The notes under the pieces are model-generated. The model saw only the letters and a program-made list of their open reading frames with translations, searched no databases and was not told the DNA's origin. A DNA stretch of 64,000 bases from Clostridium sp. AM30-24 (GTDB taxonomy: Bacteria > Bacillota > Clostridia > Lachnospirales > Lachnospiraceae), in assembly GCF_003480435.1 (NCBI RefSeq), contig NZ_QUJB01000001.1, forward strand, positions 62,001-126,000, written 5' to 3'. Below are positions 8,442-16,495 of the stretch, piece by piece. Position 1 is the stretch's first letter; every line of letters starts with the position of its first letter. The position numbers and the translations under genes were made by a program.

Positions 8442-8705
8442 AGCAAGTTTTACGATGTGGGAACCATGCTGATCGCAGGTGTCATCGGCTGGCTTATGGG
8501 TAAAGTGAAGATCCCGACAAGCCCGGCGATCCTCGATCTGATCTTAGGACCGATGGCCGAGAAGAACTTCCGCACCGCACTCTTAAAGTCCAGCGGGAAT
8601 GTGGGTGTATTCTTCAATACCCCGATCTGCTGGTTCTTCCTGGCCCTGATCGCATTCACCCTCTTTGGCGCGGTCCGCGGACAGTTAAAGAAAAAAGCGG
8701 AATAG
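8442..8705 (+). pseudogene. C-terminal remnant of a second tctA (TTT large membrane subunit)
   Basis: Codons 1-87 from base 8442 to the TAG at 8703 align without gaps to the last 87 residues of the intact TctA at 10625-12097 (both share FYDVGTMLIAGVIGWLMGK and NTPICWFFLALIAFTLFG). By hand alignment there are about 7 amino-acid and 23 synonymous codon differences, so this is the tail of a separate paralogue that evolved under selection, not a recent copy of the neighbour's end. Homology stops at about 8442. A promoter, a ribosome-binding-like sequence and a terminator frame it, as expected if tctC, tctB and most of tctA of a whole operon were lost by an internal deletion. In frame, a 117-codon reading from 8352 exists but is unlikely to make a working protein. 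Confidence 0.85.
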
Positions 8706-8734
8706 CTGTTAAGAAAAAATACATAAAAATTTAG

Positions 8735-8785
8735 GGCACCCTGACTGGGTTGTAAATTAATTTCCAACGGTCAGGGTGCCTTTTT
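8735..8785 (+). terminator. Rho-independent terminator after the tctA remnant
   Basis: GGCACCCTGAC pairs perfectly with GTCAGGGTGCC (11 bp), with a 24-nt AT-rich loop and a TTTTT tail. Confidence 0.92.
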
Positions 8786-8860
8786 GGTGAAAACCTACAA
8801 AAATTATGAAAAACCATAGGAAATCAAAAGTATCTTTTGTGAAGACTTTCCATAAAACCA

Positions 8861-8889
8861 TTGACAAGTTGTTCACAAACGTCTACAAT
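8861..8889 (+). promoter_or_regulatory. Strong sigma-A promoter for the intact tct operon
   Basis: Consensus TTGACA and TACAAT with a 17-bp spacer, 78 bp before tctC. Confidence 0.9.
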
Positions 8890-8967
8890 ATGTCGTGTAA
8901 AAATTTCATAAAGAAACCTAAAAAAATCGTTAAGAAAGTATTAGGAAAGAGAAAAGGAGTAGGTTTT

Positions 8968-10035
8968 ATGAGAAAAAGAGTAGTATCACTCGCAATGGCA
9001 GCAGCTATGGCTCTCTCCCTGACAGCTTGCGGAAGCAGCTCCAGCAAAACAGAGACAACTGCAGCAGCTACAGAGGCAGCAAAAACAGAGACAACTGCAG
9101 CAGCTGAGGGAGCAGCTACAGAGGCAGCAGCTTCTGGCGTTGACACATCCGCATGGAAGGATAAAACAGTTACATGTATCGTTCCTTACGATGCAGGCGG
9201 CGGTACCGATACAGTTATGCGTGCTTTAGCAGACGCAGCGAAGGGTTCCTTCAAAAACATCTCCGTAGAGAACCGTTCCGGTGGCGGCGGAGCAACCGGT
9301 ATGCTTGCTGGCGCAAACGCTAAGGCTGATGGCACAACCGTTACCATGATCACAGTAGAGCTTGCAACTCTTGAGGCTATGGGAACAAACGCTGGTCTTA
9401 CATATTCCATGTTCAAACCGATCATGATGGTAAACAGCGCATGCGCAGCTATCACAGTAAACGCGAAGGATGATCGTTTCAACACGATCGAAGACTTCAT
9501 CAACTACGCAAAAGAGAACGAGGTTTCCATGGGTAACTCCGGTAACGGCGCGATCTGGCACCTTGCAGCAGCAGGTCTTGCAAAAGAGACAGGCGCTCAG
9601 TTCAAACACGTTGCTTACGATGGAGCAGCAGGTGCGATCACAGACCTTCTTGGTGAGCACATCGACGCAGTAGCAGTTTCCTACGCTGAGGTTGCTAACT
9701 ACGTTGAGTCCGGCGACTTAAAGGTTCTTGCAGTTATGAACGACAAACGTCTTGATTCCATTCCGGACGTTCCGACATGCCAGGAAGCTGGTTACAATGT
9801 AGTTCTTGGTACATGGAGAGGTCTTGGTGTTCCGAAGGATACTCCGGATGAAGTTGTTGACCAGCTCTATGAGATCTTCTCTCAGGCAGCAGAGTCTGAC
9901 GCGTTTGTTGACTTCATGAACAAGTCCAACAACGTGATCGACGTTCTTGACGGCGCTACATTCGAGGAGCGTATCAAATCTGACCTTGAGACATACACAG
10001 CTCTGGTTACAGATCTTGGTCTGAAAGTACAGTAA
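8968..10035 (+). CDS. tctC: TTT transporter substrate-binding lipoprotein TctC
   Basis: The extracytoplasmic solute receptor of a tripartite tricarboxylate transporter. The ATG at 8968 follows AAAGGAG; an in-frame extension to 8806 would overlap the promoter. The 355-residue product has a signal peptide with lipobox LTAC (Cys21), an Ala/Glu/Thr linker of about 40 residues with an internal repeat, then the Bug/TctC fold with the usual VTCIVPYDAGGGTD ligand-loop motif, NRSGGGGATGML, MGNSGNGAIWHLAAAG and FKHVAYDGAAGAITDLLG. Family ligands are carboxylates such as citrate or sugar acids. The dgoK/eda context suggests a sugar acid (inference). Codon use is strongly biased, consistent with high expression. 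Confidence 0.93.
   Translation: MRKRVVSLAMAAAMALSLTACGSSSSKTETTAAATEAAKTETTAAAEGAATEAAASGVDTSAWKDKTVTCIVPYDAGGGTDTVMRALADAAKGSFKNISVENRSGGGGATGMLAGANAKADGTTVTMITVELATLEAMGTNAGLTYSMFKPIMMVNSACAAITVNAKDDRFNTIEDFINYAKENEVSMGNSGNGAIWHLAAAGLAKETGAQFKHVAYDGAAGAITDLLGEHIDAVAVSYAEVANYVESGDLKVLAVMNDKRLDSIPDVPTCQEAGYNVVLGTWRGLGVPKDTPDEVVDQLYEIFSQAAESDAFVDFMNKSNNVIDVLDGATFEERIKSDLETYTALVTDLGLKVQ
9046..9129 (+). repeat. In-frame 36-bp tandem repeat in the TctC linker
   Basis: A 36-bp unit coding KTETTAAATEAA (9046-9081) is followed by a second copy interrupted by 12 bp (9082-9129). The unit is a multiple of three, so copy-number change would only alter linker length. Confidence 0.85.
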
Positions 10036-10049
10036 TGTAAACCGGCTCA

Positions 10050-10080
10050 CCGGGGAGTGGGAAACCCACTCCCCGGTTTT
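10050..10080 (+). terminator. Strong hairpin between tctC and tctB (probable partial terminator)
   Basis: A perfect 12-bp GC-rich stem, CCGGGGAGTGGG / CCCACTCCCCGG, with a 3-nt AAA loop is followed by TTTTGTCT. It sits 14 bp after the tctC stop and about 65 bp before tctB, with no clear promoter in between. It probably lowers readthrough into the membrane subunits or protects the tctC mRNA 3' end (inference), giving an excess of binding protein. Confidence 0.85.
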
Positions 10081-10143
10081 GTCTGTGAGGGCTTTCCCCA
10101 GGGAGACCTCTGCGAGACAGTTGTTTTAGAATGGAGTTTCAAT

Positions 10144-10608
10144 ATGAGAAAAGGAAATATTATCGCAGGTCTGATCTGCTCAGCTTTAGCTGTTTATGTG
10201 ATCGTTACCTGTCTTGGCTACCCGAGAGCAGAAGCTTACGGTACAGGCGTTCCGGGTCCGGGACTCTGGCCGGGGATCATCGCAGCCCTTCTTCTGATCT
10301 GCTCCGTAGGCCTTATCGTCGTTACCCTGATGATGAAGAAAGACCAGTTCCCGGAGCTTCCGATGTGGACACCGGGTACAAAACGTGTATACATTTCCAT
10401 GGCGATCCTGCTTGTATACATGCTGGTATTATCTACACTTGGATTTATCATTCCGTCAGTGATCATGCTGTTCGCGTTCTGCCAGTGGTTTCATAAAGGC
10501 GCTTTCTGGAAAAACGCACTGATCTCCGTGATCGTGGTCCTGGCAATTTACTTTATTTTCAAGAACTTCCTGAATGTGCCGATCGACTTCGGTATGTTCA
10601 GCATTTAA
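10144..10608 (+). CDS. tctB: TTT transporter small membrane subunit TctB
   Basis: A 154-residue integral membrane protein with four predicted helices (about residues 5-25, 38-60, 80-105, 115-145). It has the TctB-type first helix and a YPRAEAYGTGVPGPGLWPG loop. Start at the ATG at 10144, preceded only by a weak TGGAG site; an in-frame extension to 10057 would run through the intergenic hairpin region. It forms the membrane complex with TctA. The weak start site plus the preceding hairpin point to low expression relative to tctC. Confidence 0.88.
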   Translation: MRKGNIIAGLICSALAVYVIVTCLGYPRAEAYGTGVPGPGLWPGIIAALLLICSVGLIVVTLMMKKDQFPELPMWTPGTKRVYISMAILLVYMLVLSTLGFIIPSVIMLFAFCQWFHKGAFWKNALISVIVVLAIYFIFKNFLNVPIDFGMFSI

Positions 10609-10624
10609 AGAAAGGGGTAGCAGA

Positions 10625-12097
10625 ATGAGTTTCTTTTTAGAAGTATTTCAGAGCGCGTTCAGCCCCATGGTACTGTTCTACATGATCGCAGGTGTAGCAG
10701 CCGGAATCTGTATCGGAGCACTGCCGGGACTTACCGCAACTATGGGTGTAGCCCTTCTTCTGCCGCTTACATTCGGTATGGATGCCACAGCAGGTATCCT
10801 CATGTTACTTGGAATTTACGTGGGAGCAATCTATGGCGGATCTATTTCCGCGATCCTTTTACATACACCGGGTACACCGGCCTCTGCTGCAACCGCTATT
10901 GATGGATATCAGTTCTCCAAGCGCGGTGAGGCAGGACGTGCACTCGGTATCGCAACACTTTCCAGTTATGTGGGCGGTGTTGTCAGCGTTCTCTGCTTAT
11001 GGCTCATCAGCCCGCAGCTTGCGAAGCTTGCATTAAAGTTCAGCTCTGCTGAGTTCTTCTTACTCGCGGTATTCGGACTCTGTATCATTGCCAACATCTC
11101 CGGCGAGAATATGGCAAAGGGCTTGATCTGCGGATTCTTAGGAATCTTAACAGCTACTGTCGGTATCGACAGCGTAACAAGCTATATTCGTTTCACAGAC
11201 AACGCAAACCTTCTCTCCGGTATTCAGTACATTCCGGTTATGATCGGTCTCTTCGCGATGAGCCAGGCTTTCGAGACCATCGAGGATATCTACAGCACCG
11301 ATGAGATCGATGCGAGCGTAACAAGACTTCTTCCGACAAAGGAGGATGTGAAGACGATCCTTCGCGTTGCTCCGGTTACGGGCCTCATCGGAACCATGAT
11401 CGGTATCATCCCTGGTGCCGGTGCCGATATCGGATCCTTTGTTGGATACAACACTGCCCGCGGCATGTCCAAACATCCGGAACAGTTCGGTAAAGGAAGC
11501 CCGGAGGCAGTAGCTGCTTCTGAGGGTGGCAACAACGGTGTAACCGGTGGTGCCATGATCCCGATGCTGACACTCGGTGTTCCGGGTGATGCCGTAGCAG
11601 CCATTATGATCGGTGCGTTGACGATTCAGGGTCTTACTCCGGGACCGATGCTCTTTAAGACAAACAAGGTCCTCGTTTACACGATCTTCCTTGGAATGTT
11701 TGTGGCAAACACCATCATGGTACTCCTCGGATTCTCCTGCATCCGCCTTTTCACAAAGGTACTTAGCGTTCCGAAGACGATCCTTACACCGGTCATCTTC
11801 ATCCTCTGCGTCGTAGGAAGCTATGCGATGAGAAGCAATTTCTACGATGTGGGAACGATGTTAATTGCAGGCGTGATCGGCTGGCTCATGGGTAAAGTAA
11901 AGATCCCGACAAGCCCGGCGATCCTTGGCCTGATCTTAGGGCCGATGGCTGAGAAGAACTTCCGTACCGCACTGTTAAAGTCCAGTGGTAACCCGGTCGT
12001 ATTCTTCAACACCCCGATTTGTTGGTTCTTCCTGGCCCTGATCGCGTTCACACTGTTTGGCGCGATCCGCGGACAGTTAAAGAAGAAAACAAATTAA
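10625..12097 (+). CDS. tctA: TTT transporter large membrane subunit TctA
   Basis: The 490-residue permease of the tripartite tricarboxylate transporter, driven by an ion gradient. The ATG at 10625 follows AAAGGGG; the gene begins 16 bp after tctB. The protein has about 12 hydrophobic segments and the two TctA signature motifs: GALPGLTATMGVALLLPLTF near the N-terminus, and IIPGAGADIGSFVGYN plus GVTGGAMIPMLTLGVPGDAV in the middle. Length fits the family (about 500). Its last 87 residues match the pseudogene at 8442-8705. Confidence 0.95.
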   Translation: MSFFLEVFQSAFSPMVLFYMIAGVAAGICIGALPGLTATMGVALLLPLTFGMDATAGILMLLGIYVGAIYGGSISAILLHTPGTPASAATAIDGYQFSKRGEAGRALGIATLSSYVGGVVSVLCLWLISPQLAKLALKFSSAEFFLLAVFGLCIIANISGENMAKGLICGFLGILTATVGIDSVTSYIRFTDNANLLSGIQYIPVMIGLFAMSQAFETIEDIYSTDEIDASVTRLLPTKEDVKTILRVAPVTGLIGTMIGIIPGAGADIGSFVGYNTARGMSKHPEQFGKGSPEAVAASEGGNNGVTGGAMIPMLTLGVPGDAVAAIMIGALTIQGLTPGPMLFKTNKVLVYTIFLGMFVANTIMVLLGFSCIRLFTKVLSVPKTILTPVIFILCVVGSYAMRSNFYDVGTMLIAGVIGWLMGKVKIPTSPAILGLILGPMAEKNFRTALLKSSGNPVVFFNTPICWFFLALIAFTLFGAIRGQLKKKTN

Positions 12098-12112
12098 AAA
12101 CTGTGGATTTTT

Positions 12113-12162
12113 AAGCCGCATCTGCTTTCCGGTTTTGTGCCGGGGAGAGAGGCGGCTTTTTT
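12113..12162 (+). terminator. Rho-independent terminator of the tct operon
   Basis: AAGCCGC pairs with GCGGCTT; the intervening sequence contains a second stem (TCCGG/CCGGGGA region). A TTTTTTAT tail follows. Confidence 0.8.
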
Positions 12163-12191
12163 ATGTAACAGGAAATTCCGAGGAATTCCTT
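12161..12191 (+). repeat. Degenerate copy of the TTATGTAA-type palindrome
   Basis: TTATGTAACAGGAAATTC matches the left arm of the perfect palindrome at 44284 (one difference, C for T). The right arm has decayed to GGAATTCCTTGCATTTG. It immediately follows a terminator, as the other copy does. Confidence 0.55.
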
Positions 12192-12289
12192 GCATTTGGC
12201 GGAAGGATTCCGGTTACAAAAGACAGAATTGAATAATGGTAAGGCATGGCGCATAAGATTTTGCAAGGCATAATTCGGCGGAGCAAGGT

Positions 12290-12562
12290 ATGAGAGGGCA
12301 GAAAAACGATGATGTTACCCGGACGGACTCTGCCGGGATGTTTGCGGATGCGATGAAGGGGGAGACAATTTTGACGCTCATCGGGATGAGAGCGGTACAT
12401 ATTGAAAATTACAGGAGTATTCTTGTATACACGGATTCGGAGATCCGGATCCAGTGCAGGCATTATATTCTTTCTGTCTCAGGGAAAAAATTAAAGATCT
12501 GTTATTATGATAAGGATGAGATGAAGATATCCGGCCGCCTGGAGGTGATCCGGTTTGAATAG
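12290..12562 (+). CDS. yqfC: YabP/YqfC family sporulation protein
   Basis: A 90-residue protein with the YabP/YqfC pattern: GETILTLIGMRAVHIENYRS, IRIQCRHYILSVSGKKL, and a terminal strand pair MKISGRLEVIRFE. In Bacillus, yqfC and yqfD are mother-cell (sigma-E) genes. The sequence just upstream (CATAATTC near 12269) resembles a sigma-E -10 element, but I could not identify a convincing -35. The stop codon overlaps the start of yqfD by 8 bp, so translation is probably coupled. Confidence 0.85.
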   Translation: MRGQKNDDVTRTDSAGMFADAMKGETILTLIGMRAVHIENYRSILVYTDSEIRIQCRHYILSVSGKKLKICYYDKDEMKISGRLEVIRFE

Positions 12563-13865
12563 ATTTGAAAAATTCCGTGAGGGAAGCGTGAAAGTCCGGA
12601 TCGAGGGGAGAGGGATAGAGCGCTTTTTTAATATCGCAGCTCAGAGAGGGATCATGATCGAGAAAATCGAGACAAAAGAGATTCCTGCTGCGGAGCATGA
12701 CCGATATGATAATCGCGTTGAAAAGAATGAATTGGAAAATGAGGAAAGAAAGCAGGGGAAAACTGTCTGCTTTCAGACCTCGCCGAAAGATTTCAAGCGC
12801 CTGAAATCCATCGCCCGAAAAACGAATGTTCTCCTGCGAATCACAGAGAAGCACGGTTTTCCATTTCTGCTGATTCTTGGACGCCGCAGGAGTCTCTGGG
12901 TCGGCGGTCTGGCGGCATTTTTTCTGTTGATCTGCCTCTCATCCTTCTACGTGTGGGACATCTCCTTTGAAGGAAATCACCGCTTTACAGATGAGACCTT
13001 GCTGCACTTTATGGCCACAGTCCCGGTGCAGTGCGGGATGAGAAAGAGCCGGATCTCCTGCACAGAACTGGAAAAAAGAATCCGGAACGCGTTCCCTGAG
13101 ATCAGCTGGGTGTCAGCGGAACTGACCGGCACGAGACTCACGATCCATTTGCGGGAGAATAACAGGATCCTACAGGCAAGGCTTGAACCGGAAAGTCCAT
13201 GTGAGCTCACAGCCGGGACAGACGGCACCGTGACAAGGATCATCGTCCGGAACGGAAAAGCCAGAGTGAAGGTCGGAGACACGGTGAAAGCCGGGGATGT
13301 TCTGGTATCGGGGGAACTCCCGCTCTATGATGATTTCGAGGCCCTTGTGAAGATCAATAAAGTCCATGCAGATGCCGAAGTATACGCGAAAACCACAAGG
13401 ACAGTCGAATGGAAGTGCCCGGAAACAAAGGAGATCCGCGCAAGGACAGGAAAGAGACGCAGAGGTATCTTTTTTAAATTTCTGGATCTGGAATTCTGTT
13501 TTCTGACGCCAGGTCTCAAAAAAGAAAACACATGGGAACTTTTTATGGAAGAATTCCAGCTGAAGCTTTCGAAAAATTTTTATCTCCCGGTCTACGGCGG
13601 GATCCTCACCGCAGAGGAATATGTTCCCTACGAAAAAGTCCTCACGGAAGCAGAGATCTCGGAGTCTGCGGACCGATATTTGAACGAATATTTACAAAAT
13701 TTTACCGAAAAAGGTATACAAATCCTTGGTAGTGATGTTAGAATAGAGAGAAGTGAACCGCACTGGACGATTCATGGAACACTGACGGTGGTGGAGGACA
13801 TCGCGAAGGAATCCCCCATCCCGGAAGATCAGGAGGAGATTCAGACAGTAGATGAGCATCATTGA
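12555..13865 (+). CDS. yqfD: Sporulation protein YqfD
   Basis: The 436-residue membrane protein starts with a TTG at 12555, decided by a perfect GGAGGTGA (12541-12548) seven bases upstream. The order is an N-terminal cytoplasmic region (EGRGIERFFNIAAQRGI), one membrane helix at about residues 115-133, then a large outside region with FEGNHRFTDETLLHFM, a POTRA-like start, and TVTRIIVRNGKARVKVGDTV, a lipoyl/barrel-sandwich-like segment. This is the YqfD layout. It is needed late in sporulation in Bacillus; the mechanism is unknown. It overlaps yqfC by 8 bp and phoH by 14 bp. Confidence 0.93.
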   Translation: MNRFEKFREGSVKVRIEGRGIERFFNIAAQRGIMIEKIETKEIPAAEHDRYDNRVEKNELENEERKQGKTVCFQTSPKDFKRLKSIARKTNVLLRITEKHGFPFLLILGRRRSLWVGGLAAFFLLICLSSFYVWDISFEGNHRFTDETLLHFMATVPVQCGMRKSRISCTELEKRIRNAFPEISWVSAELTGTRLTIHLRENNRILQARLEPESPCELTAGTDGTVTRIIVRNGKARVKVGDTVKAGDVLVSGELPLYDDFEALVKINKVHADAEVYAKTTRTVEWKCPETKEIRARTGKRRRGIFFKFLDLEFCFLTPGLKKENTWELFMEEFQLKLSKNFYLPVYGGILTAEEYVPYEKVLTEAEISESADRYLNEYLQNFTEKGIQILGSDVRIERSEPHWTIHGTLTVVEDIAKESPIPEDQEEIQTVDEHH

Positions 13866-14874
13866 GACAATCATAGATATTCCTGCAGAGCATGAACGGA
13901 AGATCTGCGGACAGTTTGACAGTTATCTGAAGAAAATCGAGCGGACGCTTCACGTATCCATGGTGGCGCGGGATGGGGAGATCAAGGTCATTGGACCGGA
14001 TCATGCCGTAAAACGTGCCAAGAGCGTGTTTTCGACGCTTCTGGAGCTTTCGAAGCGGGGCGAAGAGATCGGGGAACAGAACGTGGATTACGCTCTGGCT
14101 CTTTCCTTTGAAGATAAGGACACGGAAATGCTTTCCCTGGACCGCGATATCATCTGTCACACCATAAATGGAAAACCGGTAAAACCGAAGACACTGGGAC
14201 AGAAGCAGTATATCGATCTGATCCGGAAAAAAATGATCGTGTTCGGCGTGGGGCCTGCGGGAACCGGAAAAACGTATCTTGGCATGTCCATGGCGATTCA
14301 GGCATTTAAAAATGGGGAAGTGGGCAGGATCATTCTGACGCGTCCGGCCATCGAGGCGGGAGAGAAGCTTGGCTTCCTTCCGGGAGATCTTCAGAGCAAG
14401 ATCGATCCGTACCTGCGTCCGCTTTACGATGCCCTGTACCAGATCATGGGCGCGGACAGCTATCTTCACAACTCGGAGAAAGGCCTGATCGAGGTGGCAC
14501 CGCTCGCCTACATGCGTGGGCGTACCCTGGACAACGCCTTTATTATCCTTGATGAGGCTCAGAATACGACCCAGGCCCAGATGAAGATGTTCCTTACAAG
14601 GATCGGTTTCGGTTCCAAGGTTATTATCACCGGCGACCAGTCCCAGAAAGACCTGCCTGCGGGTCAGGTATCTGGTCTCGACGTGGCACTCAAGGTGTTA
14701 AAGAATATTGACGATATCGGGATCTGCCGGTTCTCCAATGAGGATGTGGTGAGACATCCGCTTGTTCAGAAGATCGTGAAAGCATATGATGATTATGAAG
14801 GCCGCGAGAAGCCGGATAGAATATCCCGCGCGGAACATGGGAAGAGCGGCCGGGAAGGACGGGAACAGAGATGA
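13852..14874 (+). CDS. phoH: PhoH family ATPase (RNA-related)
   Basis: A 340-residue protein with an N-terminal KH-like region (about 1-110) and a P-loop ATPase domain: Walker A in GVGPAGTGKTYLGMSMA, Walker B in AFIILDEAQNTT, sensor region IITGDQSQKDLP. Bacterial PhoH-like proteins are linked with RNA metabolism and are almost always next to ybeY, as here (4-bp overlap). A hydrophilic Arg/Glu-rich tail ends the protein. In Bacillus and many Clostridia a pgpH/yqfF HD-domain gene sits between phoH and ybeY; it is missing here. Confidence 0.95.
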   Translation: MSIIETIIDIPAEHERKICGQFDSYLKKIERTLHVSMVARDGEIKVIGPDHAVKRAKSVFSTLLELSKRGEEIGEQNVDYALALSFEDKDTEMLSLDRDIICHTINGKPVKPKTLGQKQYIDLIRKKMIVFGVGPAGTGKTYLGMSMAIQAFKNGEVGRIILTRPAIEAGEKLGFLPGDLQSKIDPYLRPLYDALYQIMGADSYLHNSEKGLIEVAPLAYMRGRTLDNAFIILDEAQNTTQAQMKMFLTRIGFGSKVIITGDQSQKDLPAGQVSGLDVALKVLKNIDDIGICRFSNEDVVRHPLVQKIVKAYDDYEGREKPDRISRAEHGKSGREGREQR

Positions 14875-15368
14875 CAGTGACAGTGGAGTACGAAGCAGAA
14901 GAAAAGCTGGATCTCCCCTATGAGGAGATCATCAAAAATGTGATCGAGGAGTCCCTGGATTATGTGGAGTGCCCGTATGATGCGGAGGTAAATGTTCTCC
15001 TGACGGATAATGCCGGGATCCACCAGATCAACCTTGATATGCGCGGGATCGACAACCCGACAGACGTTTTGTCGTTCCCGATGTGTGATTTTGAGACACC
15101 GGGCGACTTTTCCCATCTGGAAGAGACGCCGGAGGAATACTTCGACCCGGATACAGGGGAATTACTTATGGGGGATATTGTAATTTCCGTGGATAAGGTG
15201 AAAGAGCAGGCTGAGAAGTATGGCCACTCTCAGACGAGAGAACTGGCATTCTTAGTAGCGCACAGCATGCTTCATTTATCCGGCTACGACCATATGGAGG
15301 ATGAGGAGCGGATCCAGATGGAGGACATGCAGAGAGAAATTCTGGAACGGAGGGGTTACAGGAGATGA
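14871..15368 (+). CDS. ybeY: Endoribonuclease YbeY (rRNA maturation)
   Basis: A single-strand-specific zinc endoribonuclease involved in 16S rRNA 3'-end maturation and ribosome quality control. The 165-residue protein carries the zinc triad motif HSMLHLSGYDHMEDEE near the C-terminus, and RGIDNPTDVLSFPM, the family's conserved central motif. The start overlaps the phoH stop (ATGA). It is followed by a DUF3048 lipoprotein gene, not by dgkA/cdd/era. Confidence 0.97.
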   Translation: MTVTVEYEAEEKLDLPYEEIIKNVIEESLDYVECPYDAEVNVLLTDNAGIHQINLDMRGIDNPTDVLSFPMCDFETPGDFSHLEETPEEYFDPDTGELLMGDIVISVDKVKEQAEKYGHSQTRELAFLVAHSMLHLSGYDHMEDEERIQMEDMQREILERRGYRR

Positions 15369-16495
15369 GAAAACGGGGCAGAGCATTTATTATTGGTATT
15401 GGAATCATGATGGCAGCGGCAGCGCTCTCCGGATGCGGGAAGAAAGCGGAGGAAACAGCCGTGACGACGGAGGCGGAGACAGAGACGCCAGAGGAGACAA
15501 AAACGATCGTCCTCGAGACAGAGCCGACGACGGAGGCGGAGACGGAACCGGAAGGTCCGGAGGAACGCAAAGAAGTCGACGGAAAGATCCAGAGTTACCT
15601 GACCGGTGAGATGGTGGATGTGGCGAAAGCTAACAGACGCCCTGTTGCGGTCATGATGAGCAATGATAAAGCATCTCTGCCCCAGTACGGCATCAACCGG
15701 GCGGATGTTGTCTACGAGGCGCCGGTGGAGGGCGATATGAACCGCTACATGGCGATCTTCGAGGACTATGATGATATCGAGCGGATCGGTTCCGTCAGAA
15801 GCTGCCGTACCTACTATACATATTTCGCGAGAGAGTACGATGCGATCTATGCCCACTACGGACAGAGCACCTTCGCAGTTCCGTATCTGAAAAATGTGGA
15901 CAATATCAACGGTGTCGATGGCACAGGCGGAAATGCGTTCTACCGCACAAAGGACAAGAAGGCACCGCATAACGCCTACACAAGCGGCGCGAAATTAAAC
16001 AAGACCATCGGTCAGCTGGGCTACCGCACTTCCTACAGCGATACCTACAGCGGACATTTCCAGTTCTCAAAAAACGCTTATGTCCCGGCAGAATCAGACG
16101 CAAAGGACGCGTATAAGTTCTATCCGTCCTATGCGATGAACAATCCGTGGTTTGAGTACAATGAGGGAGACGGAAAATATTACCGGTTCCAGTACGGCGG
16201 AAAGCACAACGGAGACGGCGGCCAGATCGCTGTCAGGAACGTGATCTTCCAGTACGTGGAGTGGGGACATTACGCCAGCACCGATTATCTCAATATCAAT
16301 GTTCACAAGGGCGGTGCGGGTTATGTGTTTACAGGCGGAAAGTGTGTCCCTGTGTCCTGGAAAAAGGACGGGGATTTCGGACCGACCCGCTACTATGACT
16401 CTGAAGGAAAGGAAGTTATGCTTAACAAAGGAAAGACCTGGATCTGCATTGTAGGAGCGGACAGGTACAGTAAAGCTGAGATTTATGGAAAGTAA
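15365..16495 (+). CDS. DUF3048 domain lipoprotein (YerB-like)
   Basis: The 376-residue product has a lipoprotein signal peptide with lipobox LSGC (Cys24), a Glu/Thr-rich linker of about 45 residues, and a DUF3048 core: LTGEMVDVAKANRRPVAVMM, INRADVVYEAPVEGDMNRYM, ERIGSVRSCRTYY, and the C-terminal part with FGPTRYYDSEGKEVMLNKGK and the final WICIVGAD. YerB-type proteins are surface lipoproteins of unknown biochemical function. The start overlaps the ybeY stop by 4 bp; the SpoVB-like gene overlaps its end by 11 bp, so this belongs to the yqfC-ybeY transcription unit. Confidence 0.9.
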   Translation: MRKRGRAFIIGIGIMMAAAALSGCGKKAEETAVTTEAETETPEETKTIVLETEPTTEAETEPEGPEERKEVDGKIQSYLTGEMVDVAKANRRPVAVMMSNDKASLPQYGINRADVVYEAPVEGDMNRYMAIFEDYDDIERIGSVRSCRTYYTYFAREYDAIYAHYGQSTFAVPYLKNVDNINGVDGTGGNAFYRTKDKKAPHNAYTSGAKLNKTIGQLGYRTSYSDTYSGHFQFSKNAYVPAESDAKDAYKFYPSYAMNNPWFEYNEGDGKYYRFQYGGKHNGDGGQIAVRNVIFQYVEWGHYASTDYLNINVHKGGAGYVFTGGKCVPVSWKKDGDFGPTRYYDSEGKEVMLNKGKTWICIVGADRYSKAEIYGK

